Positions 1-11,744 are shown, numbered from the stretch's first letter. The stretch is DNA of 64,000 bases from Adiantum capillus-veneris (GCA_014529385.2 CM043954.1:5840806-5904805), one strand, 5' to 3'. The notes: a model not told the origin generated them from the sequence alone. Made by a program: numbers and translations.

Positions 1-124
1 TATAGGAGAATCATGGCAGACACTCAAACCCAAGTGCTTGTGTTGGGATAAGTTGCCAAAGCTCTGCCAAGATTAACTAAACTTTGTGTGTCTTTCTTAT
101 CATTATGATTCTAAGCCTAAACTA

Positions 125-445
125 CCTGTAGCCATCCATGCCGGTGTGGAGGGCTAGAAGGAGTTTCTTGCGACATTGGTTTAGGGGTAGTGATTCATTC
201 TCCCATTGAATTTAATCATGTTTTATGAAGCTCATTAAGCTTCCTCAAGCTATCCACGCCGACATGGATGTCTAGAGGGAATTTCTCAAGATTAAACTTT
301 ATAATTGATCATGCTTTTTTTAAAATTGTTAGCTCCCCTCCAGAAATCCAAGCCGACATGGATGCTTAGGTGGAGATCAATAACATGAAGTTTTGATTTT
401 TTGAATTGCCTCTAGACATCCGCGTCGGCATGGACACCTAGAGGG
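125..445 (+). repeat. Array of four hairpin-forming repeats
   Basis: Four related units of about 37 nt lie at 125-161, 243-279, 337-373 and 409-445. Each is an imperfect inverted repeat: a left arm resembling CCTCTAGACATCC, a short loop containing a GCCGACAT-like core, and a right arm resembling GGATGTCTAGAGG. Arms and loop are both conserved, while the 35-80 nt between units are unrelated AT-rich DNA. They lie directly upstream of the first recognisable exon of the ParB/methyltransferase-like gene, in its leader or an intron. The hairpins are visible in the sequence; any function is unknown. Confidence 0.7.
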
Positions 446-492
446 AATTTTAGTGAAGTAAATAAATTGTTTTTTGTTTTTTTTTTTGCAAG

Positions 493-3400
493 TCCTTCAA
501 TTCATGGACGAGGTCGCAGAGGGAGATGGCTTTCTTCAACTCAAGCTTCCAGTATCTTAGAGAGCAGTGATCAAATAAGTGCAGTCTCTGTCACAGATAT
601 GACAGATGGTTTGGAGACACAGGAGGAGGAGATGCAAAGTCAGGACTTGGGGCTTGGCTCCATAAATGAAGTTGATGAATCTCTTGCCCCACAAGAGGCA
701 TGTTTTCAAATATTGTCTTATGTCGTAAGAGATGAAGTAGCAGTAGAGACTGAGACAGGGGAAGAGCACAAACTTTACATGCATAGAGGAAAAGATATTC
801 TTCAATGTACTCGCATGTTTAGTTGTTTTGATTGGCCACCAATTCCTTTATGTCGATTGATCCTTGAGGCTTACGAGTTGATGTTAGTGGATTGAAAGCT
901 GATTTTGCAAAGGAGGGATACATGCAAGAAAAAGGAGCTTTTATTGTTTCAGTTTGGAATTGCAAGAAGGAGGAAGCTTATGTGACAGGTATTTCGTTTC
1001 TCTGCTTTGGTCTTTCCTACTGTCTTTTTCTATGGTGTTTTTTGTTGTTCTCATAAATAGTAGTTAAGTGTGCTTTTCTGCCTATGATTATCTTTTTTGC
1101 AGAGGACCTTCTTACTTCATGGGACCCAATATCGGTTGATATACATAAAGAGTTTGAAATTGAGTTTTCTAAAAGACCAAATCTTCAAGTTCTCTCTAAT
1201 AAAATGTTCTATGTTTGGGAGGGTAATCATAGAACGGTCGCTTGGATGGCTGCTATCAAAGAGAGATTCTCCATTGATCGAGAGAAACATTGTAGTGTGC
1301 TTTGTACAGTTATTGATCCTACTCGAGTGCCAGAGATAGCTCTTCTTAGTAGCTTGCAAAGAATGAATTTGTAAGCTTCATGACTTTCTATATATTTTAG
1401 CTGAAAATTTATATGTTGTGTTTTTGAATTTGTATATATTGTATATGACCTTGGAATAGCATGAATACACATGCTCTTGTTGTCACGCATCTTAGGGATG
1501 AGCTTGTCAACTGCTCCCACATTTGTGCAGCAGATCATGAAGCCTATGTAACAGGGCTACCAGAAAAAGATCAAAAGTTGATTGCTGCAGTCCGTAAGAA
1601 ATACTCGAAGGGTGTGGAGCCTTGGTATCCACTTACTCGCCTATACTTGGGAAATCTCTTATACAATGTGAGTGTCTTTGGCTTGCTTTTTTGGAACAAT
1701 CTTATATTTTCTTTTTGTGAAAATTACATATATTAAATTGTGTTTTGAAGGATAAAATATCCAAGTAATTGAGCCAAAGAGTATGTACTTGTTTTTTGCA
1801 AATTATTTATTTTTAAGTATGTGTTGAAGGTTCAAATGTCCAAGGAATTGAGCCAAAGAATAGAGCAAGCTAGGCACACAATGACAAATGAAGAACTTAT
1901 AAAAGAGGAGGAGAAAATATTGAATGATTTAGCACTCAAATATGGAGAACGCGTTGGGAAGGTGGTTGAATTATTTTTGTTTTGGGTGTTTTGCACATAG
2001 TGTAATAGCTGTTTAAACTTGGTTTTCTATTCGTTGCTCAAAAACTGTAGTTGCTAAATATTGTTGATCCGAATCTTGGACCGGATTGGATGGTTCGAGT
2101 TCTTGCACTCAAATGGGGTCCTGATAGTTGGGCTACGCTTGAGAAACTGAACTTGATTGCTATGCATGATGCTCCTGTCTTGAGCAAACTGTTATGGGTT
2201 TCCTTGCTTGAGGCAGATAAGATTACTAGATCCTCTTATGGTTTACAGAAAGGAGATCATGTGTATCACATGTGAGTAAAGTTTCTTTTGAATTTCAAGA
2301 ATCTTTGATGTAGAGTTGCTAGTTTTTTGTGATTATTTTAGTTTTTTATCATCTTCCTTGTTATGTAGTTGGATCCGTAGAGAGGGCCTTCTACAAAGGA
2401 TTTTTGATAGGGCCACAAAGTTTCTGGAGGACTTGAGCAACATTGCTGGTGGTATTTTGTTGCCTCATGATTGCTCTCTTGCCTCTTACTTTGAGGAGCT
2501 CAAGTTTGAAGAAAGACCCTATCTTTATCCTTTGGAGACCTCTCTTGAAGCTAAGACAAAAGATGTTGACAAGCAAGCTATGAAGAAATTGGACACTGTA
2601 CGCATGGCATCTCAGCAGGTAGCCTATAGGTCAAGCTTATCATACTTTTATTTCAAGTTTTCATAATTACAAAGTGTGTAGTGATGTTATTTTGTTATTT
2701 TGTTTTAGATTTCTATTATTCTTGGTTGGAAAAGGCTTTCTACCAGGGATTCCATTCTTAGCTAAGTAGTGGGCACAACTATCTACTGGGGAAGGATACA
2801 TGTACTCCCCTTCCATGCATAAGCTCACTACTTGGGAGATGGAGGCATGTCCATGGTGGATAGACATGGCTTTTGGGCATGTATTGGCGAAGAGAGAGAG
2901 AGCTTCACGATACTATGAGAGTTGGTGGCACATTCATCGATGTGCCTCTCCCTCTTAGAGTGGATGAGGTGATATCGGGTAAATGGTTACTCAAAACAAT
3001 GTCAAACATAATTTGTCTAAGAGCTTTAAATTCTCTTTTTCCTAAAATTATTTGTTTCACATACCGATAATATTGTGTTTTTTTGCTTTTTTCAAGCTAC
3101 AAATACTTCTCGCAAGGAAAAGGAGGTGATTGTTGAGACTAGGGTGGATGCAAACATGGAGCGAGATCATGGTGAGCTTTCACTTGCGATGCAATCGTTT
3201 GTTTCATTCATTTATTGGAGTTAAGTCACTTTGTTTAGCCTCTTGTATCGCAGTACCTCTTGGGGAGATTGTTGCAAAGAAAACCATTTCTTTTGTCTAC
3301 ATCATTGATACTCCCTTGTCTTCTTTGTCCTCATTGCCTGACTCATGATGCAAGGCCATTTCTGGGGACTACATAGCCATTGCTGCTGATTTTAGGGCCG

Positions 3401-4425
3401 GTGTTTGACATTCGGCATGGATTCGTGTTCATGAGCACATGGGATGTGCACGCCTTGATGGGACCTTGTGCGTGCGTGGTGGGAGAACAGTCGCATGGGC
3501 TGCTGATTTTATTTTTTTGGATCTTCCCTTTGGTGGTTCCCCATTAGCCTCCCTTGTTGTACCCCTTTGGGATATTTGTAGCAAGGATCATGTTCGTGCA
3601 GGCATGCAACTTGCATATTCGAGTTTGTCAAACTCAGGGTGGTTGTTGATCATGGTATCTATGGTAGGTTTTTGCTTCAATCATAATTTTATACAATACT
3701 TGTCGATTTTTGTTGTGTGTTTTTTATTGTGACTTTTGAAACCTCTTGTAGGAGATACCATTGGTTGGGTTGAGAGATTTTTTCATGCATCAGAGATGGC
3801 TATGCATCATCGCATTGTGGTCCTCCATCATGGAGCTTATGGTTATGTTAATAGCTTTGGTGGTCGGATTGGGGTAATGCTCTTCTACATATTAACTTCT
3901 TTGTTTCTCATTTTGGTGTGTTATTATTATTGTGATTGCCCTCTAATTGTCTATGTGGTGGTGTAGTGTCATTGTTCTCTCTTAATTATGGTGCATAGGG
4001 TTGGCATGCAATCACCTTGCTTTGTGGTTGAGAGCACCCCACTATTCAATCAGCTTGGCATGCAGCCTTTGGATTCTTACATGATGCACCATCTTCCAGA
4101 GTCTTCTCTAGCCAGATCATCATCAGGGGAGCCATGGCATGGTGGCTTGCAACGAAGTCACTCTTTTATTGCATGTTTTGTGGAGCTTCTTTGTAGGCCC
4201 GGAGGTCTTTGTTTGGAGTTGGGATGTGGCACAACGCTCGTATTAGCAGCATGCTTAGGCAAAAGGCGGGTGTGTGTAGCAGTCGACATTGATGACACTT
4301 TGATTTCAGATTATGTGCAACCATTATTTCGCCCTAAAAAGCGAAGCAGAGAGGGAGCCTCCACCTCTCTTGATGTTGATGATGTGGGTGACATGCCTTT
4401 GCGTGTCAACCCCTTTGATGACTAG
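493..4425 (+). pseudogene. ParB-like domain plus class-beta amino-methyltransferase-like gene, decayed, multi-exon
   Basis: The exons I infer are 493-988, 1103-1370, 1460-1667, 1830-1961, 2051-2271, 2369-2618, 2709-2978, 3097-3171, 3254-3667, 3752-3873 and 3999-4425, most with good GT-AG junctions that keep frame. The second exon reads EGNHRTVAW, then VIDPTRVPEIALLSSLQRMN, which fits the GxHR and xLQR boxes of the ParB/sulfiredoxin fold. The exon at 3254 contains FIFLDLPFGGSP, a DPPY-type motif IV, and then a hydrophobic strand like the one after motif IV in methyltransferases. The last exon holds LELGCGTTLVLAACLGKRR and VAVDID, a motif I-like glycine loop with the acidic end of strand 2. Motif IV before motif I is the class-beta order of N4-cytosine and N6-adenine DNA methyltransferases; ParB-methylase fusions are known in phages and bacteria. 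Breaks include a frameshift near 853, stops at 858, 2766, 3346 and 3408, and a frameshift near 2923. The gene ends naturally at 4425; its true 5' end is not identified. The family call is by motif only. Confidence 0.6.
1738..1870 (+). repeat. Partial duplication of an exon start inside the preceding intron
   Basis: The stretch at about 1743-1772 (ending in a CCAAGTAATTGAGCCAAAGAG-like run) repeats the start of the exon at 1830 (CCAAGGAATTGAGCCAAAGA) roughly 80 bp upstream. The upstream copy has an in-frame TAA and lacks the rest of the exon, so it is a small tandem duplication that left a dead copy in the intron. Confidence 0.6.
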
Positions 4426-4652
4426 TGAGAGTCCACCTTACACTTCATTTCCCCCACCTATTTTATGTTTCTATCATACTTTTATGCTATTTTGTCACTT
4501 TTTTGTATCATTGTTTAGTATTTGAAAATTATGGATAATGATTCAAACAACAATTTGAGATTTCTTGTGCTTTTATGATGTAGATTTTGTATTGCTTGCA
4601 TGTGGATTGTGAGACTTATCTTTTTTCTTTTTGTATGGAAGTGTGTTGCCAG

Positions 4653-4768
4653 TTTATGCTGAGGGGATTGCAAAAACCATGGCTACTAATATACGATACA
4701 ATTTTGACACCCACAAGAAGTGTCAGAGACGCAATGTCTTTATTGATGACGAGTGTGACTCTTCATAG
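4653..4768 (+). pseudogene. Possible orphan last exon
   Basis: After an AG acceptor at 4651-4652 there is a short open frame encoding a hydrophilic, basic-then-acidic tail: YAEGIAKTMATNIRYNFD, then a KKCQRR cluster, an FIDDE run and a TAG at 4766. It reads like a natural protein C-terminus. It could be a 3' exon of an alternative form of the upstream gene or of another decayed gene. I recognise no family. Confidence 0.25.
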
Positions 4769-5300
4769 TCACGAGATAGAACCATAGCATTTCTTGTTGT
4801 TATTAGAGTGCAGAGGCACGACATGTTGTTCTCTATATTCCACTAAATATTCCACTTGTTATCTTACAACTCTAAAGAAATCTCTCTTTTTTTTGTATAA
4901 GATATGGCAGTTCTCTCTTAGTATAGTTTAGAAACTTTGTAGATGTATGAGCATTGTTGACTTGCATTAGATTGCTCCGTAAAATTTAAAGTTAAAATAA
5001 AAATTATGGTGTTGAATGTAGTTGTGGATCATTGCATGGTTTGTAATATTTTTGCTACTAGCTTGGTTCTCATTGCTCGACATCAAGTATGAACTACGCA
5101 AAAGAATCTAGAGTCTAATTTTGAACAATTATATTGCTACGATTACTTAGGGATTCAAGATCCTACTATTATTAAAGTAGGATCTTCATTCATCTTTCTT
5201 ATCAAAGCTCGTTTGGTTTCTTTATGTCATTTGCTCGGATTTTCCTTCGCTCAAAAAATCTCGCTCGCCATACGGTAAGACTCGTATACATTTGCAATCA
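4769..5300. other. Intergenic, AT-rich, nothing recognised
   Basis: About 530 bp of AT-rich DNA between two decayed genes. I see no coding signal or repeat in it. It probably holds the 3' flank of the first gene and the promoter of the second. Confidence 0.5.
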
Positions 5301-7648
5301 ATGCCTGGGTTGGACCTAGAGTTGTTCATCAAGGAGACTAAATTGATACATAAGGGCAAGACATTTTCTTATGAGTTGGGTGTGATGAAAAAGGGAACAC
5401 AGTCTAAGGTGATCAAGGTAGTGGTAGATGCAGGAAAAGGATGTCTTTGAAGGTATGTACATTTAGTAATGGAGGTCCATTTGAGATCTAAAATAATTCT
5501 CTTAACAATTTTCTTACTTGTGTTAGATGGTTACGAATGTGCAAGTTTAACATAAAAGGGGTCAAGAGCTTACATGAAATGCTCAAAATTGAAAATCCAT
5601 AGCATATTTTTAATGTAATGCAGATAGCATGCAGCTTTAGAAGCAGAGTCTACCAAGATTTTCCATGGTTCCTAGAGTACAGTGAGGGATACTTCCCTCC
5701 AAATGAGGAGAATGCACACAACGATGTGGTGAAGGATAGAGAGGAAAGAGCACGTGGAGGTGCACATACGTGTGTCTAGCAGAGTCCAGTGTCCAACGGC
5801 CTCACTCAAAGGGATTTGATACAACATCTAAGGTCTCAAAGTTATTACCTTCAAAACTGCATAGTGCTTGCCTCCATTGTTTGAGTTGGGCTTAGATAAA
5901 CTTTTCACTATTGCTTTGCAGATGGAGGGGTCCGGGGAGGCATCAGGCTCACAAAGAGCGGCTCATGTAAGATAGAAACATGAGTATGTTTGATCAACAT
6001 CCAAATTGTAAACATTTTTTATTCACTTAAAAATTAATGCTTTTCTTGGTGATCAAGAAAGAGAAATGGAATGTCAACCAAGGAGGTGATAGACTTCGCA
6101 ACGAGTTTAGAGACAAAAATATTTCATGTTTCAAACCTGCCTTTGGTTACATACCGTCAACAGGTAAGCAACAAACTTAAATGAGAGTTGCAAATTGTTT
6201 TAGATTCATGCTTGACATTAGGAAGAGGATGGGGTGTAGGAGGGCCTCTTTATTTGCCATGAGCTTATGGAGGTGATTACATTTTGACCAATACGTATAC
6301 ACCATGTGTGCAAGAATGGTGGGTGTGTAAGAGCTGTGTAAGAGTGGTCAAAGGATGCACTTTCATCCCCAAAAAAGAGGTGGATAATTTTATGATTTTT
6401 GGCCTTCCATAACTCCCACATATGTTCTCCGATTTGAGCGGAGATAATAGATCTACAATCTACACGTCGAGCTCTTTCCATAGATATGCTACATGATATG
6501 GTTTTGCCCGCTAGATTTTAAATTCCATTTTGGGGAGAAATTTTGAATTCAAATAAACTAGCCGTTTTGCCTATTTGAATTCAAAAGCTGTCCTTTAATT
6601 AATTTCTTAAAACAGAAGGTTTGACTTCTTTAAAATGCCAAATAAAGAGGCCCTCCTAGACCCCATTCTCTTCCTAATGATCTGTCTGCGGTTTCTGTAG
6701 ATGGCGCTGGCGACCATATTCAAATTGTGCATTTTGGTCCAGACAAAACAGATGATGATTTGAAGAATGCCTTTGTGAGGCCACACATCATAGAGAAATG
6801 TCTTCGTCTGACGCGTGATGGTGTGGTCATGGATTCAGCAGTAAATGCTTCCATTTTGTTTTTTCCTCAAAATGTGTATGGGCTTTATGAATCCATAGTG
6901 CCAGATTGGAATAGAATGGAAGCATACAAGTTTGGACAACTTGCTCGCTTGTCTTTGTCAACAACAAATGATAAGGGTGTATTTGTGGTTGTGTGCCAAT
7001 CAAATAAATATGGAATGGTGCGTGATAACTGCTGCTGGATGGCATGAAGATCATGTAAACATGGTTGTTTTTTAAATAGCGATATGCAAGAAGGAAAATA
7101 GGACTGTGCGCACAATGTTGATTTTTGCAATGAGAATAGAGCACACCTGGACATCAAAGGCAATTTCCATACCATCTGACAATGCCTTGTTCGATTGGCT
7201 AGAGGAAAGTGATTGAACAAAAGAGATGGATGGGGCACCTATGCGAGGTACACTTCGACACCATCTCTCTCTAGAAATAGTTTTTTCCATTGTCTTTGAC
7301 ATTTGTTTGATGTGTAGGTGGTATGGAACGTGGGCATTGGTTAATTTGGAAACTGCTTGCCCAATACACAAATGAGAATGACATTTTGTCCAATACAAAG
7401 GAGACTGTGGAGCATTGTCTTTGTTAGGGAGCCAGATGGGCCAATTGATGATTATATTAGAGAGAAACGATGAATTCGCGACCAAACAACTCTGTGTTCT
7501 TGAAATGCAAGCCCATCGGCTTAGAGAGATGCAAGAGCGAGAAAGAAGACAGGCAAATGAGGTAGATCATGCCCTGAAGATAGCATGCCTATTAGAGCCA
7601 CATCCTAACATTGTGGAGTTAGATCCTCCAGTCACTAACCTAGAATAG
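5301..7648 (+). pseudogene. Second decayed split gene, weakly methyltransferase-like
   Basis: Exon-like blocks lie at 5301-5452, 5527-5600, 5625-5780, 6053-6161, 6701-7060 and 7320-7648, most bounded by GT/AG. The longest block starts with the residues DGAGDHIQIVHFGPDK. It contains a hydrophobic strand and loop of the pattern DKGVFVVVCQSNKYGMV, then in a shifted frame a segment containing AAGWHEDHVNMV. A strand followed by an 'xxAGW' helix end is common in Rossmann methyltransferases. The last block has ERGHWLIWKLLAQYTNEND, which resembles the helix before motif I in class-beta enzymes, and ends in an arginine- and glutamate-rich helix (MQAHRLREMQERERRQ). Frameshifts occur near 7035 and 7465. 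No intact DPPY or GxG motif is visible, so the methyltransferase call is an inference helped by the neighbouring gene. The 454-bp element at 6221-6674 sits in the intron before the longest block. Confidence 0.4.
6221..6674. mobile_element. MITE-like element with 40-bp terminal inverted repeats
   Basis: The terminal inverted repeats at 6221-6260 and 6635-6674 are nearly identical when one is reversed. They start GGAAGAG and include AGGAGGGCCTCTTTATTTG. The flanking bases are TTA on the left and TAA on the right, so the target duplication could be TA (mariner-like) or a changed TTA/TAA trinucleotide (PIF/Harbinger-like). There is no coding capacity inside. The element lies in an intron of the second gene, between the donor near 6162 and the acceptor near 6700, so it need not have disrupted coding. 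Confidence 0.85.
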
Positions 7649-8012
7649 ATATCCAGAGAACACCTGGCATGGTGTGGGGAGCTCATTTTTGAGAATCACT
7701 ATAAACTGTCACTTTTGTTATTCTTTTGAATATAGAAAAAGGTTTTTTCTCAGGTGTTTATGCTTGTAATTAGTGAAGGAGATATATTTTTTGGTTCTTG
7801 TAAACTTATTTGTCTATTGTGCTTACATTAATAGACTCTCTATTTCTTTGGTTGTGTGAAAATTTTGTCTTCAAAAAAAACTTTGAATCACTTTAATTAT
7901 CTTTTTTTGGTGATTGAGCATCAATGTCATGATTTGTCTTGTCTCATCCAATGTCTCTCTGCCTCTCAATAGAGATCTTCACATTTGTCTTGGCAAAACA
8001 ACAAGGATCATG
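7649..8012. other. AT-rich spacer, nothing recognised
   Basis: The 3' flank of the second gene, with T- and A-rich runs and no coding signal or repeat that I can support. Confidence 0.4.
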
Positions 8013-8816
8013 TTATTGACACACAAAGGATGCAACATTGGCAGCAGATGACGTGTATTTTTCTCGTTGATTCAATTTTGATTGATGGCAAAGAACTATG
8101 GAATCATTAGGTGGAGGGAGATTTTTGCATAATATTAGAGAATCCAACAAAAAGTACATAGAGAGCTTTTTCACCGGACTTGTGAAAATGTTCCTTTGCC
8201 AAAAAAAAAACTCCCTCCAAAATCTCTCCCGGTTCCTTAGCTCCCACAGTTCCAGCTCTTTGGTGGGGATGGTAACTCTAGATTCTTTTGATGGAAATTC
8301 CTCTTCTTCTTCATGGTCGTTGATGTCCTCAGAAGCATTTTCTTGTCCTTGATTATCATGGTTGAGAGGGAGTGGCATAGCACCCCCATCCTTGCCATCA
8401 GTGGAGTTCATTGGTTGAAATCCCAATCCTTCTACCAACTTCTTGGAGAATGTTTTAATGTCATGGTTGATGTCCATTGCGGCTATTCCTACATTTAGCA
8501 TCATATGTGGCTTTAGACCGTGCACTTTCTCTTGTAACATATGAGATGAAATCCTTAGTGCTCAACACTAGATAATCCCCATTAGAAGGGTTCCTTGGGG
8601 GCATGCTTGCCATACTAACATAGGAGGGAGGTTGAGCTTGAAGAAGAGCTCCACTGGACTCTGTATGCTTGGTCTCACTTGGGGAAATGTAAGAGATGGA
8701 GCATGCACAAGTTTCCCTATCGGAGAGACTCCTTGAAATAGGGGACTATGCACTATGGCCGAGGGTGTTGTTGGTGAGAAGCCTGATATCCTTGAGTTGC
8801 TTGGATCTGCACGCAC
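8013..8816 (-). pseudogene. Unrecognised decayed minus-strand coding remnant
   Basis: Read leftwards, the frame passes through a proline- and serine-rich stretch, then in another frame a segment containing QPPSYVSMASMPPRNPSNGD. After a frameshift near 8500 it continues as GIAAMDINHDIKTFSKKLVE, with an acidic run (DHEEEEEF) and a basic, aromatic tail. The frames complement each other, which argues for a real gene broken by indels rather than chance ORFs. I recognise no domain. Length, low complexity and setting would suit a gag-like or transposon-associated protein, but that is a guess. Confidence 0.35.
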
Positions 8817-9079
8817 TATCCCATTACATAGGGCTTCTTAGAATTCCATTGGTTTACTCCCCCCCCTCAGGGGGAGGGAGAGAGAGGGGAACGTAAGCTT
8901 GTGCACAGAGTTTCTTGCACTGGAGAAAGAGGAAAGTGCTTTGGGAGAGGCCCGTAGGAACTTGCAATCCATACAAGGCATTCACGCTTCACTCTACATC
9001 GAGGTACGTCACTCCAACACCCACTAGCCTCAAATTCATATAATACAATATCGAAGCCACTATATTTAATCATTTAACT

Positions 9080-9850
9080 TCTACTCTTTTGACTCTAGCA
9101 TACAAGTTTTCTTTCAAAAAGTTAAGTTTTTGGAAACATTCCCTATGACTCCTTCAAAAACTTGTGCCCATCCTCTATTTTTAGTGCTCGGAGGTCATTG
9201 TATATAGGCCTCTTTATTTGCTTGGGTGAATGATTTGTTTATTAAAAGCAATCTGTCCCTCACAATTTTTGTGGACATATCTTCTTAAGTTGCTTCCCTA
9301 TTAACTAGACATATGTCAACATCTTCATATATATAACTTACATATTGCAGCCTCAGACCAATTGTTGAATGCATACGAGTATTGTAGAGATTCACACACA
9401 TGGTGTAAAACGCAAGTGTATGTATAGCACAAAAAGCATCATGCTAAGATTTATCCATGCTATTTTTACCAAAATTATTTAGAATAGCCATTCAAGTGAT
9501 TCTCAAGATCAATATGGTATACATAGTGTATCCCCCCTCCCAAATTCTTTTAAGATGAGCTAAGTAGTGCATCCTTTGTACCTCCCCCGAGTGTCACTAG
9601 TGTGAAGATGTGTGCTGAAGCAAGGTCTCTTTCTACAATCCATTTGCAATGAATAAGTTCCACATGCATGTGGCCAATTGTGGACACATGCCAACTTTCT
9701 CCAAAAGCTTCTCTAGCTATCTAGTCACTACCTGATGTCAATAATGGGATCACTAGGAAACCACACTACTCACAAAAGCATTCTCCTCATAAAAGGGAGC
9801 TCAAAAGAATAGAGCTAGATAGTACTTGCATTGTTACCTTAGGGTGAAAT
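9080..9850. other. Non-coding DNA, probably old LTR or flank
   Basis: No coding signal. A short stretch (CCACATGCATGTGGCCAATTG) near 9661 recurs near 10682, tying this DNA to the duplicated block that follows. Confidence 0.3.
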
Positions 9851-10960
9851 ATTTTTATCCAACTTACACTACACTGACATCGTGCAGACATCAAGAGTCC
9901 ATGAGAGCTAACAAACTAGATCTAATATCCATGCGAGAAAGTGTGTCCACTATTATTTAAGACAATTTCATAATGCCGGTACTAGCATTGGCATATTAAT
10001 TTACAATATTAATGCTAGTATCGGCGATCATATAGATGCCTATTATGATACCCCTATCAATGGTTGTGCCGATTCATATAGTAGGATGGATATCAAGGTG
10101 CAAACCAAGAACTGATATAGATGCTCATATCAATGACATGCTACCATATTATAGTGTTGTGCCATGACACATGCTTCAGATAAAGATGGAGGAAGACCAA
10201 GAAAAATCCCTCTTATTTATCTTCTTGACTAACTCAAGATAAGAATTCTACAATGACTCTAGTAGGTAGACAAATTTGGTGTGATCCAATTATAGTATCA
10301 TTAGTGAAGATATGTGTACCTACCAAGGCGCGCTAGCGATTAGGGTGAAATATAGTTATCCAACTTATGTACACTAGACAACATCATGCAGACATCAAAA
10401 CTCCACAACAACTAACAAACTAGATCTAGAATCTATGCAAGAAAGTGTGTCCATCAATATTTAAGGCAGTTTCATATCATCGATACTAACATTTGTATAT
10501 TAACTTACAATATCAATGCTAGTATCAGTGTTCATATAGATGCCTATTACAAGACCTCTATCAATTTCAATGCACATACCACAATGGTTATTCAGGTGGT
10601 TCAAACCAAGGATTACTATGGACACTCATATCTTTGACGTGCTACCATATTATGGTGTTGTGCCATGTGACATAAAAAAGTTCCACATGCATGTGGCCAA
10701 TTGTTGGCATGCCATGACATGGAGGGAAAACAAAGGCAAAACCTTATTCTTCATCTTCTTCACTAACTCAAGATAAAATGTCTACAATGTATAAAAAAGA
10801 GAATACAACATAAAGGGAAACTAGTACAATGGTCTAGTGTGTGAGCTAGATAGATAAGTGAGCCATCACTCTCATAGGTAGAGAATTTTTGTGCCATCCA
10901 GCTATAGTATCACTAGCAAAGATATGAATATCCATCAAGGAGTGCTAGTGATGATGATTG
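9850..10960. repeat. Diverged tandem duplication of a block of about 500-600 bp
   Basis: The segment at about 9855-10345 is repeated at about 10370-10960. Shared marks in the same order are GTGCAGACATCA / ATGCAGACATCA, an AACAAACTAGATCTA run, a GAAAGTGTGTCCA run, CATATAGATGCCTATTA, and a block ending in a TATAGTATCA run. The second copy abuts the point near 11027 where the minus-strand Copia 3' LTR seems to begin, so the duplication may be LTR-internal. Confidence 0.65.
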
Positions 10961-11026
10961 TTGGTGATAGTCATCCAGGAATAGTACTCGAGTAGTACTT
11001 GTTGAGCTTGATAGCTCAACATTCCC

Positions 11027-11744
11027 CCTAAAGCCCAATGTCATCTCCCATATGCCAAGCAAGCATCAGTCAAAATTGTTGTAGCTTCTTTGCTCCAAGG
11101 GCCTTCATGAAGATATTTGAAACTTTTTGATCCATCATCATATACTCAATGTTGATTCTGCATGCCAAGACCCTCTCTCTGAATGAAGTTAAATGCACCT
11201 CAATGTTCATCATCCTTGCATGAAACACTAAGTTAGAGCCAACTATATGATGCTAATATTGTCATAATTGATGACAATCAACCTCTATAAATTTACTCCA
11301 AATTCTTGAAGTAGCAATTACAATCATGCTACCTCACATTCTGCCACTATAGCACTCTTGTACTTTTCCTCTATACTCAATAGAGAAATGATAGGTTGCT
11401 TCTTATAGATCCATGTGATAGCACCACTCCCAAATAAAAACATGATTCCACTTGTAGACCTACGATCATATGTGCTACTAGCCCAATACACATCATCTGT
11501 GTAGCCATAGAGTTGTAACTCAACATTGGCCCTATAAAAGAGTGCATGATCCAGAATAGCACTCACATGGTGCAATGTTCACCTCATCACTACAGCCAAG
11601 TGTGGCTTCATGGGAGACTGCATAAGCTAACACACCAATCCAATTGAGTAACTCAAGTTTAGATGTGATATAGTTGAGTAGATCAAAGCACCCCCACTTG
11701 AGCCACACTCTTCCTATACAAGGTTGCATTCTCAAGTACTTGAC
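11027..11744 (-). pseudogene. Old Copia element: RNase H end and 3' polypurine tract
   Basis: The minus strand encodes a decayed Copia RNase H. It includes YGYTDDVYWASSTYDRRSTSG (catalytic D environment and the RRSTSG signature), then GSGAITWIYKKQPIISL and a degenerate STEAEY-type motif. At about 11028-11038 the minus strand reads TAGGGGGAA, a polypurine tract, followed by TGTTGAGC, a plausible LTR start. At 11744 the coding sequence stops at the plus-strand Gypsy insertion. Joining it to 18283 restores a Copia reading (GNVIGQ / VLENATLYRK) across one copy of the TTGAC target. Confidence 0.7.

Noticed and set aside
3346-3411. Stops in the methyltransferase-like gene as sites of RNA editing
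   Set aside because: U-to-C editing is known in plant organelles, but this is an intron-containing nuclear-type gene that also has indel frameshifts; decay is simpler.
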